Notes: a model not told the origin generated them from the sequence alone. A stretch of 64,000 nt of DNA from Akkermansiaceae bacterium (GCA_024233005.1 JACKQE010000001.1:744001-808000), one strand, 5' to 3'; positions 37,346-46,955 are shown, numbered from the stretch's first letter. Numbers and translations: made by a program.

Positions 37346-40123
37346 TTATTCCTGCGGATTCTGGTCCTCCGCTTTCTCCTCCCCATCGGGACGATGACGG
37401 CGGATCGAGGGCGAAAAGATCGGGCGGTTGATTAGCACCTCCCCCTCTTCGCTTGCCGCGACGCGGGGAGGCAACGGCCGGGCGGGAGGCATTTTGGGCT
37501 GTCCCTGGACCGGGGCCGTGTTGGCCGGAGAACTCACCGGCCGGCTGAACCGCGGGGCCGGAGTGCCGGGCTCCCGCAGCGGTGTTTTGGCGGTTGGCGG
37601 TTGGGGACCTTCATCATGGGTCGGTTGTCCTGGCTTGGGAGGCCGGGGCCGCGGCAAAGGACCTGAAACCACGGCGGGACGACGGGGATGCGCAAAAGGA
37701 GGAGGCGATGGCTGAGGTTCCGGCACAGGTGATGGCTCGGCAGGTGGTGCCACAGGGGCGGCTTTGGTTGCCGTGGGGGCGACGGGAACCGGCTGAGGCG
37801 GCAGTGGCAGCGGAGGCTCGGCAGGGGGCTGCCCGGAGGTCGGATTGGCGGGCGATGGACGGGCCGGGGCTTTTTTCTCGCGCTTGGGCCGGGTCTCGGC
37901 AAGTTTGCGGCTTAGTTCCCGCAGCATTCTGAGAATGGTTTCAGGATTGGAGGGAACCGGGATTTCTACATCCACCGGATTGCCTCCTGCAAAGGCCCTG
38001 ATGGCCTCCCTGACGGCATCGCGGATGGCCACAGCGAGCATGACACCTGCTTCCTCCCCGCCCGAGGACGAGGGCACGTCGGTCGGGAGGCAGTGCACCC
38101 GCCAGGCAAACGTCAGATCAGCCAGTCCCGGGAGGGCATAGTGGGCGGGGGAAACTTCGCGGGGAGTTTCACCCGGGGTCGCGTGGGAAGAGGTGTGTGT
38201 ATTCTCCAGAATCATCCAGCCATGGCCGAGATGCCAGGATCTGGAGAGTGCTGCCAGGACTTCCGCTTCTCCTTCCCGGGCAGGGTAAAAGAGATCGGCC
38301 TGCAGGACATGGCATTCCCCGGAAAAGGCGTCGAGTTGCACTTCCGCGACCGCGGCACCGTATTGAAAATCATGGAACGGTGCTCCGGTAAACGGGTGAT
38401 CATCCCACCAGAGGCCAGCCGGGCTGAAGCTGGTTTCCGCGGTCAGCGGAATGCGCTGTTTCAGAGCCTCTCCGACCACGGCGACCAGTGGCAACCCTCC
38501 GATGCGTCCTCCGGAAAAGTGGAGGGACTGGGGATCAACCATCCCTCCTCCCTGAGCGGCGATCATGAGTGCCGTTACCGGGCGCAGGCGTTGTTGCAGG
38601 ATTTGGCAGGCCTCGCTTACTGCTCCCTGCAACAAATCGGAGTCCCCTCCCCTGGGCGGTGGCGGTCCCAGCCTCCCGGACTCATCAAAACTCACCCCGA
38701 TGGCGGTCGTTGGCAGTCCCAGACGGTCCGCTATCCAATGGGCGGCCTGCGTATCCATGCCGGAACGGTCGTCTTGGATGCCCAGCAGAAGATTGACGGA
38801 TCCGTCGCCATTGAGGCGCACTTCCGCTGATGCCCGCTGGAGGGACGGCGCGGTGCCTCCCTTGCCGAGGAGGATCGGGATCACGGCAAGTCCGCGCTTG
38901 TAGCAGGAGTTGGTTTCATTCCAAATTTGAATGGCTTCCCGGCGGGCCAGGTAGTCACTGTCCGCCAAGGCATGTTCCCAGACCCCGCGGAGCGCGGCGG
39001 CGGGGCATCGTTGCCCAAAGAAAAGGGAGCTTTCGGGACCGTTTGGGGAGAGGTTGCGTCCCCGGATTTCGTGAGCGGGCCGGCCCAGTCTCTGGGCGAC
39101 GCGGCTCAAAATCTCCTCCGCGATCAGGGTGCCCTGCGCGGCGCCCTCTCCCGGCAACGACGCCCGGCAAAGGCGGTTGGTCCGGCAGGTGCGCACCGAG
39201 ATCTGGAGGTGGGGCACGGAGTAGCCACCCAAGGCATGAAGGAGCAGACGATCCACCGTGGCCGGGGCATCACAGCCATCGCAGCCTCCATCGAGTTCGA
39301 TTTGAAGATCGAGCGCAAGCAGATGCCCATTCTCGTCAAAACCTACGGTGAAATTGACCTCGGCACCGTGGCGTTGTCCCGCCAGGGCAGCGTCCTGTTC
39401 ATGGTCGAGGGAAAGTTCGACCGGACCGCGGCAGCGCAGCGCTGCCAGACCAGCCAATGCGGAGACCAAGGCGGCATCGTGAGTGCGGAGGCCTTCCCCT
39501 CCCGCCGTGGCTCCACCACGGATGGTGACTCGACACTCCGGCAGATTCAGCACTCGGGAAACACATTTCCGGACCGCGCCTGGATCGGAGGTGGCGACAG
39601 TGATAGTCCATCCTTCAGGCCCGTCGGGATCGGCCATAGCGCGCAATGGAATCCGGTGGTGGATGGCCTGGCTGCCCAGAGACAACGCCCCTTCGAGCCG
39701 CCGGGGGGATTGGGCCAGCATGGTGGCAGGATCCCCGACGGTGACCTTGCGGGCTGCGCCGAGGAATTCGCCGACTGCCGCAGCGTGCGCCACAGAATGC
39801 AGGGCAGGCGAGGGGTGCCAGTTCACCTGTGCCGCTGCCGCCGCCCTCCGGCATTCCTGCCAGGACTCTCCCACCACCAAACCGATCGGTTGGCCCCAGT
39901 AGGAGACCGATTCCGCCGCCAGCACGGGATTGCTCTGCCCTTCCGGATGCAAATTGACGGGAATTCCCGCAAAGTCTGCCGCAAAAAAGAAGCTGACGTC
40001 TCCTTCGAATTCATCCGCCGACGGTGGCGCCATGGTGCCGAGAGTGGCAGCGGGATGGGGGGACGAAATCACCGCCGCCTTGAGGAGGGGACGGGGATCG
40101 GGTCGCAGGAGGTGAAGACTCAT
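37346..40123 (-). CDS. XdhB-like molybdenum hydroxylase subunit lacking cofactor motifs
   Basis: The 925-aa frame aligns along its length with the large subunit of bacterial xanthine dehydrogenase, but the signature residues have gone. The EGALSLGSQAIHHRIPL segment (about 144-160) lacks the substrate Glu block, IRGGATAGGEGLRTHD (about 201-216) replaces the GGGFGGKE loop, and CRASLPGEGAAQG replaces the FRGFGGPQG loop. A Glu remains in the C-terminal GGEEAGVMLAV where the active-site Glu would be. About 190 C-terminal residues (from about 735) are an added Pro-rich tail ending in a short basic/acidic segment. The frame is intact and follows the small-subunit-like gene by 39 bases. A catalytically dead or repurposed homologue is the best reading. 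Confidence 0.7.
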   Translation of the reverse strand: MSLHLLRPDPRPLLKAAVISSPHPAATLGTMAPPSADEFEGDVSFFFAADFAGIPVNLHPEGQSNPVLAAESVSYWGQPIGLVVGESWQECRRAAAAAQVNWHPSPALHSVAHAAAVGEFLGAARKVTVGDPATMLAQSPRRLEGALSLGSQAIHHRIPLRAMADPDGPEGWTITVATSDPGAVRKCVSRVLNLPECRVTIRGGATAGGEGLRTHDAALVSALAGLAALRCRGPVELSLDHEQDAALAGQRHGAEVNFTVGFDENGHLLALDLQIELDGGCDGCDAPATVDRLLLHALGGYSVPHLQISVRTCRTNRLCRASLPGEGAAQGTLIAEEILSRVAQRLGRPAHEIRGRNLSPNGPESSLFFGQRCPAAALRGVWEHALADSDYLARREAIQIWNETNSCYKRGLAVIPILLGKGGTAPSLQRASAEVRLNGDGSVNLLLGIQDDRSGMDTQAAHWIADRLGLPTTAIGVSFDESGRLGPPPPRGGDSDLLQGAVSEACQILQQRLRPVTALMIAAQGGGMVDPQSLHFSGGRIGGLPLVAVVGEALKQRIPLTAETSFSPAGLWWDDHPFTGAPFHDFQYGAAVAEVQLDAFSGECHVLQADLFYPAREGEAEVLAALSRSWHLGHGWMILENTHTSSHATPGETPREVSPAHYALPGLADLTFAWRVHCLPTDVPSSSGGEEAGVMLAVAIRDAVREAIRAFAGGNPVDVEIPVPSNPETILRMLRELSRKLAETRPKREKKAPARPSPANPTSGQPPAEPPLPLPPQPVPVAPTATKAAPVAPPAEPSPVPEPQPSPPPFAHPRRPAVVSGPLPRPRPPKPGQPTHDEGPQPPTAKTPLREPGTPAPRFSRPVSSPANTAPVQGQPKMPPARPLPPRVAASEEGEVLINRPIFSPSIRRHRPDGEEKAEDQNPQE

Positions 40124-40162
40124 GGCTGGGATGGCACAAAGGGGAGCGCGGTATCGCGCGGA

Positions 40163-41752
40163 TCAGCAGGCTTCGGCAGGTCGGAGGAACTCCAAGGTGG
40201 CGCCAAGTTCCACTGGTTCGCCCTGCTCCGGATGGGGATGCTGGTAGAAAAATTTCTGAAAAAGGGTGACCACGAGTTGGCGGCGGTATTCCCGGGTGGC
40301 GAGTTCGTCCCCGGCCGCCGCGACCTCTTGGTCGAGAGGGCGGAGCGTTGCGACCAGAGTGGCTTCGTTCCACGGTTTGCCGACCAGCGAGGCCTCGGCC
40401 TGCCTGGCCCGGATGGGGCGGTCGGTGACTCCGCTGTAGGCGAGCCAGGCTTTGCGGATGAGGTGTTGATGGTCCAGTTCGATGGCGAAGGCCGCACTAA
40501 CGACGCCGGGCAGGTTTTGTCTCCGGGCGGCCACCTTGTAATAGTCGCAGCAACGGGTGGAGCAACCGCGGGCCCCCAGCAGTTCCTGAGTGAATCGAGG
40601 TATCAAAACACTGCGCAGGATCTCGCCCGGCCGCAGAATGGTGCGGCGGTCGGTCTCAAAAAAGCTGCTCAGAGGGGCTTCTCGTTCCCCCTCCAGTCCA
40701 GTCAGGACGATGCGGGCATCCAAGGCCATGAGCAGCGGGGCGAGGTCACTGCGTGGATCTGCGGCGACGAGGTGCCCGCCGATGCTGGCTCGGTTCCGCA
40801 CGGCTCTGGTGCCATGTCGGCGCAGCATTTTGGCCAGGGCCGGCATTTCCTCGCCCAGCGCTTCCTCCAAGGCGGTCAGGGTGACGGCCGCTCCGACTTC
40901 CCAATGGTCGGGGTGGGCGATCGAGAGGCGCAGTTCCGAGACCCCGTCGAGGCTGATCAGGGCCGGCCAGGTGTCACCGGCTTTGGCCCGGTCCGCGAAA
41001 CTTCCTCCTCCCGAGACCAGTCGTGCTTCCCGGTACTGGGCTTTCAGTCGCAGCAGCTCCATCACCGTCTGGGGCCGGTAATAGCGGCGTTTCGCATCAT
41101 CGACGTAGACGAAATCGGCCGCTTCCGGCATGGGGCGGAACAGCACCGCCGAGAAGGCGTCGCCGTAGCGGTCCTGCGCCTGTCCCCCGGGGCCGGCACT
41201 GCTCCGGTGGGGTTTCGCCAAACGGGTGTGGGCCTCTTCGAGAACCTCTTTGGCGGCGGCTTCCAAGGCTGCCGGATCCACCGTGCGAGAAATGACGAGA
41301 TCGAGTTGCGATCTAAGCTGTTGGCGGTTTTTCAGGTCGGGACGGTAGTAGGCCTCGAACAGCCCGATGAGCCAGGCCGCGCAAGCGGACGGCTCGGTCT
41401 CCAGCTCCGGGTGGTGCTGCAAAGCCCGGACCACAGGGTGGTCGAGGCCACCGAGCCGGAGAATCCCTTCGGCGGTGTAGATCACGGTGCCCTCAATCTG
41501 GGGCAGCAGCAGCCTTGCGCTGTCCACTGTGCGGTAGACTGCCAGCCCTTCGGAGTCCGCATCCAGCAGGATGACGGGTGCTCCTCCGAGCCAGCGATCG
41601 GCCTGGGCATACCGCCCATTGCCACAGCCCAGCCCGTCGAGGTAGGAGGCGAGGGTGACATGCATCGGCATGCCTTCCACCCGGCGGGGTATGCCATCCA
41701 ATTCGAAACTGAGCCAACTCTGCATGCCAATTTTCCGCTGAGTGCCATCCAT
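40163..41752 (-). CDS. XdhA-like Fe-S/FAD subunit lacking Fe-S cysteines
   Basis: This 529-aa protein has the architecture of XdhA: an N-terminal ferredoxin-like part, a helical second cluster domain, then an FAD domain. The cluster ligands are missing. The first-cluster stretch GLGCGNGRYAQADRWLGGAP (41-59) has only one Cys and the fourth ligand site reads DSARLLLP. The second-cluster region (about 104-160) keeps only Cys124 where CGxC and CxC are expected. The FAD domain from about 240 still shows RLVSGGGSFADRAKAG, RNRASIGGHLVAADPRSDLA and ARRQNLPGVVSAAFAIEL. The whole frame is open. This looks like a pseudoenzyme partner of the downstream large subunit. Confidence 0.72.
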   Translation of the reverse strand: MDGTQRKIGMQSWLSFELDGIPRRVEGMPMHVTLASYLDGLGCGNGRYAQADRWLGGAPVILLDADSEGLAVYRTVDSARLLLPQIEGTVIYTAEGILRLGGLDHPVVRALQHHPELETEPSACAAWLIGLFEAYYRPDLKNRQQLRSQLDLVISRTVDPAALEAAAKEVLEEAHTRLAKPHRSSAGPGGQAQDRYGDAFSAVLFRPMPEAADFVYVDDAKRRYYRPQTVMELLRLKAQYREARLVSGGGSFADRAKAGDTWPALISLDGVSELRLSIAHPDHWEVGAAVTLTALEEALGEEMPALAKMLRRHGTRAVRNRASIGGHLVAADPRSDLAPLLMALDARIVLTGLEGEREAPLSSFFETDRRTILRPGEILRSVLIPRFTQELLGARGCSTRCCDYYKVAARRQNLPGVVSAAFAIELDHQHLIRKAWLAYSGVTDRPIRARQAEASLVGKPWNEATLVATLRPLDQEVAAAGDELATREYRRQLVVTLFQKFFYQHPHPEQGEPVELGATLEFLRPAEAC

Positions 41753-41825
41753 GGCAGCGGCGGTTGTTTCAAGGTAGAGGAGATTCCTCTTTTCTCAAGG
41801 AGCGACGAGGTTACCCGGAGCCATG

Positions 41826-41860
41826 AAAAGCCCCTGTTCACCGCGGGGAGAGACAGGGGC
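41826..41860 (-). terminator. rho-independent terminator of the LysM gene
   Basis: On the minus strand an 8-bp perfect stem, GCCCCTGT/ACAGGGGC, with a 15-base loop is followed by TTTT. It lies about 50 bases beyond the LysM stop and separates it from the XDH-like operon. Confidence 0.7.
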
Positions 41861-41906
41861 CGTGGAGAAAATGACAGATCCGGGACCCGTCAAGGCCATC
41901 ATGCAC

Positions 41907-42314
41907 TCACGGGATGGAGAGGGTTTGACCGATGCGGATATTGCTGCTGGTCAGACCGTTGGCGCCCTGTATGGCCGATACGCTAGTGCCATAGCGGCGG
42001 CTCAGACTGTAGAGAGTGTCGCCTTTGGCCACGGTGTGGGACCGGCTGCCCCCTCCGGAGCTGGCCGTGCTGCCATAGGTCGGGGCTGAGGCGGTCGATG
42101 CCGGGGCTGATGCCGGGGCCACATAATCCTGGGCCGGAGCGGGGGCAACGGTTGCGGTATCGCCATACGTGCTTCCACCGGCAGGCGGGAAGTAGGCGCC
42201 GGTGTTGCCATAGGGATTGTCCGCGGCAGCAGTTCCGGATTTTTTGCAGGATACACCCATCAACAGGAGGGCGCTCAAGCACAAGAGGCGTAAGAAGAGT
42301 GAAGAAACGTTCAT
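41907..42314 (-). CDS. LysM-domain lipoprotein
   Basis: This is a 135-aa exported protein. The ATG at 42314 gives a signal sequence ending in GVSC followed by lysines, a slightly atypical lipobox. A low-complexity Ala/Pro/Ser/Tyr linker follows, and the last 45 residues are a LysM peptidoglycan-binding domain (HTVAKGDTLYSLSRRYGTSV ... ANGLTSSNIRIGQTLSI). It probably binds the cell wall. A terminator follows, so it is expressed apart from the XDH-like genes. Confidence 0.82.
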   Translation of the reverse strand: MNVSSLFLRLLCLSALLLMGVSCKKSGTAAADNPYGNTGAYFPPAGGSTYGDTATVAPAPAQDYVAPASAPASTASAPTYGSTASSGGGSRSHTVAKGDTLYSLSRRYGTSVSAIQGANGLTSSNIRIGQTLSIP

Positions 42315-42415
42315 TGACTTGGGGAACCCAGAATTTTTGGTTTCCATAAGTTTAAGATAAATGAACAAAATACGCAAGACTGAATTTTAGGGCTTTGGGG
42401 AAGATATCCACCCGT

Positions 42416-43393
42416 TCAGAACAACTGGGGAAGCCCTGTCCGTGGGGCTTTCCAGCTTTCCAGGATATCGGCAATGGTATGCAGGGCGCAGCCCTCCAGT
42501 TCATTCCCCAAGAACAGGTGCGAGCGACGGGTTGGGACATGGTCCGACCGGGTCAAATGGTCCAGCAGCGCAATGAAAGCCTCCCGTGAGACCGGATCCA
42601 CCTCGTATAGCCGGCTGAAGGGTTTCATTTTCTCCTGTGCCCAGGCATGGGGGCGTCCCTCCGGCAGGAGAAAGCGGGCCACGAGGAAAGGGGCTGCTTC
42701 CGGCGGGTGCATCCGCATTTGCTCGGCCACCGTCGGCATGTGAGTCCAGGCATTGTAAACATGAGCCACGCCATGCCGCTCCAACATTGCGAAATAGTCC
42801 GGGTGGAGGAGGTTCTTGTTTCTGATTTCCACGGCATAGTCCCAATCCCGTGGAAGGGCCGCGAAAAACCGGTCCAAGGCGGTCACGAAGTCCCGGCCAT
42901 GGGCGAAATCATCGCCATGGAAATGGGGAAATTCGAAGATGAAGACCCCCACCTGGTCGCGGATCGGCTCGAAGAGATGGAGAAAGCCATAGTGGCAGAC
43001 TGCGGGATCGAGGAAGGTATCGTTAGTCAGGCCTGCCCGGCGGCCATAAGCCGGGAGATTGGGGAAGGCTTTGACCGTGATGTCATCGGGCACTTTGAAA
43101 GAGAGGCGAAAGCCTTCCGGCACCTGGGCTCCGAGCGCCGCGAGATCGGCCGGTCGGGGACGGCGGTAATAGGTGGAGTCCACCTCGACGGCGGGGAAGG
43201 TGAGCGCGTATTCGGCGAGGCATTCCCGCTCGAACCGGGCCTTGGAGAACCGGCGCCGGTAGAGATAACGCTCCTCGTCATAGAGCAGGCCGCACCAGTC
43301 GGGAAATTTCCAGGACGAGGTGCCGAGGTAGACCTGTTGGTCCTCGGCGAGTCGCCGGAGGGTGTCCCGGACAAGGTCGCGCTGGAATAGCAT
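42416..43393 (-). CDS. DUF72 family TIM-barrel protein
   Basis: This is a 325-aa DUF72 protein of unknown biochemical function. The N-terminal YLGTSSWKFPDWCGLLYDEER, FPAVEVDSTYYRRP, SFKVPDDITVKAFP, the internal IFEFPHFHGDDF, YAVEIRNKNLL and the C-terminal FLGNELEGCALHTIADIL are family blocks. The start at 43393 follows a Pro-rich stretch that does not look coding. It is downstream of two hydrolase genes on the same strand. Confidence 0.85.
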   Translation of the reverse strand: MLFQRDLVRDTLRRLAEDQQVYLGTSSWKFPDWCGLLYDEERYLYRRRFSKARFERECLAEYALTFPAVEVDSTYYRRPRPADLAALGAQVPEGFRLSFKVPDDITVKAFPNLPAYGRRAGLTNDTFLDPAVCHYGFLHLFEPIRDQVGVFIFEFPHFHGDDFAHGRDFVTALDRFFAALPRDWDYAVEIRNKNLLHPDYFAMLERHGVAHVYNAWTHMPTVAEQMRMHPPEAAPFLVARFLLPEGRPHAWAQEKMKPFSRLYEVDPVSREAFIALLDHLTRSDHVPTRRSHLFLGNELEGCALHTIADILESWKAPRTGLPQLF

Positions 43394-43476
43394 GGCAACC
43401 ACAGTTAAGCCCCGTCCGGGCAACCCTGCAACCGGTTTGGCGGACGGATGGGAGGATGCGGGATCCGGGGATCGGA

Positions 43477-44205
43477 TCACAGATAGAGGGGCGCCATCCT
43501 GCGCCAGGCACTGCCTTGGTGGGCCCGGCCATCCCAGACGTGGAGGGAATGTGGCAGATTTTTGGCCATCAATACTTCGCTCAGTTCCCGGTTGTTCGGG
43601 AGGAACGGGTCTTCATTCCCCACGGTCAGCACCAGATCGATGCGGCGCAGATGGCTCAGGAGATCACCCCGCTGCAGGTGCGGGAGGAAATGCGACGGCG
43701 TGTGGTAGTAGATCGTTTCGTCGTAGTAGCCGTCGAACAGATTGTGGAAGGTCTCCACATTCAGGGTCAAATCATAACGCCCCGAAAAGGCGGCCACTTT
43801 GCGGAACAGGTGCGGATGCCGGAAGGCGATCGTGGCCGCATGGTAGGCTCCGAGACTGCAGCCGTGGGAAATCGTGCACTCATGGCCGTTTTTCCATACC
43901 ATCAGGGGCATCACCTCATCGAGAATGTAGCGTTCAAATTCGATTTGGCGCTGGATCCGCTCGTGGGGGAGGCAGGCGTGATTGTAGAAGCTCTCCCGCA
44001 CGATGCTGTCGACGCAGAACAGCTGCAAATGGCCGGCTTCCAGCTTGTGTCGGATGGCGTTGACCATGCCCAGGTCTTCGTATTCATAGAAACGCCCGTC
44101 CCGGGTCGGGAACACGAGCACCTTCGCCCCGGCGTGGCCGAAAATGAGCAGTTCCATGTCCCGCCTCAGATGGGGACTGAACCATCGGTGATACTCGCGT
44201 CTCAT
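43477..44205 (-). CDS. esterase of the EstA/putative esterase family
   Basis: This 242-aa alpha/beta hydrolase starts MRREYHRWFSPHLRRDMELL, typical of a small bacterial esterase family. The nucleophile is in GCSLGA, the acid is probably Asp in VGNEDPFLP, and the His is in WDGRAHQGSAW. There is no signal peptide, so it is cytoplasmic. Its start overlaps the stop of the upstream esterase gene by 4 bases. Confidence 0.8.
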   Translation of the reverse strand: MRREYHRWFSPHLRRDMELLIFGHAGAKVLVFPTRDGRFYEYEDLGMVNAIRHKLEAGHLQLFCVDSIVRESFYNHACLPHERIQRQIEFERYILDEVMPLMVWKNGHECTISHGCSLGAYHAATIAFRHPHLFRKVAAFSGRYDLTLNVETFHNLFDGYYDETIYYHTPSHFLPHLQRGDLLSHLRRIDLVLTVGNEDPFLPNNRELSEVLMAKNLPHSLHVWDGRAHQGSAWRRMAPLYL

Positions 44206-45158
44206 AACAGCGAGAAGTGGGACGTGACTGCCGCCCGCAGGCGCGCTTCCTCATCGTCTTTGCCCGGATGATCGAAATGTCCCGCCGTCAGAGCAAAGAG
44301 CGTTCCACTGCTGCCGAGGGAGTTGTGAATCGCGAACTGGGCCGGAGGCGGCACGACCGGATCGAAGAGCGCGGCCGCCACCAGCACCGGTTGCCGGATG
44401 TGACGGGCCGCCACGGCGGCATCAAAAAAGGGCAGATCCTGCCAGACCGCCGGATGCCGCGCCGCGTACCTGGCCAGAGCCCGGGTGCTGCCGGTCGTCG
44501 AGCACCCCAACCGCAATCGATGATGTCCGAAACTCGGGACCTTCAACACCCCGCGCTGGAGGCGATCCTCCCACGCCATGGCGAGCGCGCCTACGCCCCC
44601 GGAGAAACTGGTTCCGACAAATCCGGTGCGGCCTTCGGCTTGGGGGAAAAGTTCCAATAGAGCCGTGACCGACATCCACACGTCTTCCACGCAGCCTCCG
44701 ATGACGTAACCGTCGCGGTGGGGCAGCCCATGCACGACGTGCTTGTCGGGGTTTTCCGGAATGTTCCCGCCCCGACTGAGGCCCAATCCACGGGAGCAAG
44801 GAAACAGCAGGGCGGCTCCCTCCAGTCCGAGATCGTGATCCGGGGCCTGCCTTCCTCCGTAGCCATGCGCCACGATGAAACCTCGGGTCACCGGCTGGTG
44901 CTTTGGAGTGAGCAGCCAACCGCCGAGATTGAGGTCGTCGCTGGTGCGAAAAGTGAGATGGAACTCGTCCCATTCGGGGTGGTTGGATTCGACGGGCTGC
45001 ACCGTGGGATCGGCGGAGAGGAGACGGACCCTTTCGTGGCGGCGACGCCAGTAGTCGCTGAATCCGGGAGGTTCCTCAGGCGCCCCGATTTGGAGCAAGT
45101 CCTCCTTCGAGTAACCGTAGGCGGGGTCAAAAGCATAACCATGCCGGAAGGCGGACAT
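44202..45158 (-). CDS. acetyl-xylan-esterase-like hydrolase (CE7/AXE1)
   Basis: This 318-aa protein resembles acetyl xylan esterases and cephalosporin deacetylases. The sequence IVAHGYGGRQAPDHDLGLEG carries the oxyanion region, GTSFSGG is the nucleophile elbow, ALFDPVVPP contains the acid residue, and AGHFDH carries the His. No signal peptide is evident, so it would deacylate imported oligosaccharides or small esters. It is translationally coupled to the following esterase (ATGA). It is divergent from yifB, with about 250 bases between. Confidence 0.8.
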   Translation of the reverse strand: MSAFRHGYAFDPAYGYSKEDLLQIGAPEEPPGFSDYWRRRHERVRLLSADPTVQPVESNHPEWDEFHLTFRTSDDLNLGGWLLTPKHQPVTRGFIVAHGYGGRQAPDHDLGLEGAALLFPCSRGLGLSRGGNIPENPDKHVVHGLPHRDGYVIGGCVEDVWMSVTALLELFPQAEGRTGFVGTSFSGGVGALAMAWEDRLQRGVLKVPSFGHHRLRLGCSTTGSTRALARYAARHPAVWQDLPFFDAAVAARHIRQPVLVAAALFDPVVPPPAQFAIHNSLGSSGTLFALTAGHFDHPGKDDEEARLRAAVTSHFSLL

Positions 45159-45406
45159 TGTGGTTTCAGGAGAAAAGGCAGCGGGGACAGGAAGGAAGTG
45201 CCTGAACCGTTCGGTTGCACTTGGAATTGGGTGACAGTTCTGTGTTCTGAAAGCATTTCACGTGCCTTGGTACGCCGCAGAATCGGCCCATAAGCCCTCA
45301 CGGTCCCGCCGATCGTCCGGTCTGGAAATGTGGCCACAGCAAATGCTTGCGCCGACGATGGTTTGCCTCCATGCTGGACGCTTCCCTCTCCGGTTGTCCT
45401 TGTCGC

Positions 45407-46951
45407 ATGTCCCTCTCTCGCGTTCATTCCGGCACTCTCCATGGTGTCGACGCTCTTCCTGTTGAGGTGGAGGTGAACTCCATCTCCAGTGGCGATCTGT
45501 TTCGCATTGTGATCGTTGGATTGCCGGACACCGCGGTCCGGGAAAGTTCCGACCGTGTCCTCACCGCGCTCACCAACAGCGGCTTCCGCTGGTCGGGAAC
45601 CCGGTTGACGATCAACCTCGCCCCGGCCGATGTGCGCAAGGAAGGCCCCATCTTTGACCTGCCCATCGCCGTGGGCATCATCGCTCTGGAGGAGCCTTTC
45701 AAGCCCGGGGCTCTCGACAAATGTTCCATGGTCGGAGAACTGGCCCTCGACGGCCGGGTCAGGCCCGTCAAAGGCATTCTCTCCCTCGCCCTGCAGGCCC
45801 GCGATGCCGGTCACAAGGCCATCCTGGTTCCGGAGGAGAACGCCATGGAGGCCGCCATTGTCGAGGGCATCTATGTCTATGGCGTGCCCGACCTGCGTTC
45901 CGCGGTGGCGCTATTGAAAGGAGAGGGGAACATCAAGCCAGTCCGGCTGGATCGGGAAACTTTCTTCCGTGAAAAACGTCGTTACGACATCGACTTTTCG
46001 GATGTCAAAGGCCAGGCCCATGCCAAACGGGCTCTCGAAGTCGCCGTCGCTGGAGGACACAACCTCCTCATGCTCGGGCCTCCGGGGACCGGCAAATCGA
46101 TGCTGGCGAAGCGGCTGGCCACCATCATGCCCGTGCTCTCCGAGGCCGAAGCGATCGAGACCACAAAAATCCACAGCGTCGCCGGACTGGTCGACCGCCG
46201 CACGGGATTTATCGCGACCCGGCCCTTCCGAGCCCCGCACCACACCATCTCCGATGCCGGTTTGCTCGGTGGCACCAGCAATCCGGTGCCCGGTGAAGTC
46301 AGCCTGGCGCACCACGGTATCCTCTTTCTTGATGAACTTCCGGAGTTCCGCCGCTCCACTCTGGAGGTCATGCGCCAGCCGCTCGAGGACGGGAATGTCA
46401 CCATTTCCCGCGCGGCGGGGAAGTTCACCTTTCCGAGCCGCTTCATGCTCGTGGCGGCGATGAATCCCTGTCCCTGCGGCTACCTCGGAGATACCCGCCG
46501 GGAGTGCCGCTGTCTGCCGGTCCAGGTCGAGCGTTACCGGCAGAGGATCAGTGGGCCGCTCTTGGACCGGATCGATCTCCACATCGAGGTCCCCTCAATC
46601 AACTACAAAGAACTGTCCTCGGACGCGGCGGGGGAAACGTCGGAGGCGGTCCGGGCGCGGGTCGAGGAGGCGCGGGAGGTGCAAATTCAGCGGTTCATCG
46701 GGCATCCCGGCGTGGTCACCAACTCCGCGATGCCCTCGCGGCTCGTCCGCGAGTTTGCCCGGTTGGATGCCCGGTGCGAGAGCCTGCTGGAGCATGCGAT
46801 GACCGAGCTGAATTTCTCCGCCCGGGCCCACGACCGCATCCTCAAAGTGTCGCGCACCCTCGCCGATCTCGCGGGCGCGGACCAGATTCGGGAGCCGCAC
46901 CTCCTCGAAGCGATCCAGTTCCGCACGCTCGACCGGAATCTCTGGGGGTGA
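45407..46951 (+). CDS. comM: YifB/ComM family Mg-chelatase-like AAA+ ATPase
   Basis: This is a 514-aa hexameric helicase-like AAA+ protein; ComM promotes branch migration during natural transformation. The N-terminal ribosomal-S5-like domain begins MSLSRVHSGTLHGVDA with the NLAPADVRKEGPIFDLPIA block. The ATPase has Walker A LGPPGTGKSMLAK, FRAPHHTISDAGLLGG, Walker B GILFLDELPEF, sensor VAAMNPCPCG and a C-terminal LNFSARAHDRILKVSRTLAD. The ATG at 45407 matches family N termini; an upstream ATG at 45371 is less likely. The last 395 bases are repeated at 55.7 kb. Confidence 0.93.
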   Translation: MSLSRVHSGTLHGVDALPVEVEVNSISSGDLFRIVIVGLPDTAVRESSDRVLTALTNSGFRWSGTRLTINLAPADVRKEGPIFDLPIAVGIIALEEPFKPGALDKCSMVGELALDGRVRPVKGILSLALQARDAGHKAILVPEENAMEAAIVEGIYVYGVPDLRSAVALLKGEGNIKPVRLDRETFFREKRRYDIDFSDVKGQAHAKRALEVAVAGGHNLLMLGPPGTGKSMLAKRLATIMPVLSEAEAIETTKIHSVAGLVDRRTGFIATRPFRAPHHTISDAGLLGGTSNPVPGEVSLAHHGILFLDELPEFRRSTLEVMRQPLEDGNVTISRAAGKFTFPSRFMLVAAMNPCPCGYLGDTRRECRCLPVQVERYRQRISGPLLDRIDLHIEVPSINYKELSSDAAGETSEAVRARVEEAREVQIQRFIGHPGVVTNSAMPSRLVREFARLDARCESLLEHAMTELNFSARAHDRILKVSRTLADLAGADQIREPHLLEAIQFRTLDRNLWG

Positions 46952-46955
46952 CAGG
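46557..46955 (+). repeat. 399-bp direct repeat, copy 1 (3' end of yifB)
   Basis: Bases 46557-46955 recur at 55715-56113 in the same orientation with no gaps and two differences, at 46597/55755 (A/G) and 46939/56097 (T/C). Both are synonymous in the yifB frame. The copies are 9158 bases apart. Confidence 0.97.

Noticed and set aside
38927..41986. Very long open frame (1019 codons) on the plus strand
   Set aside because: It is antisense to the XDH-like pair, which matches known families; long mirror frames are expected at this GC content.
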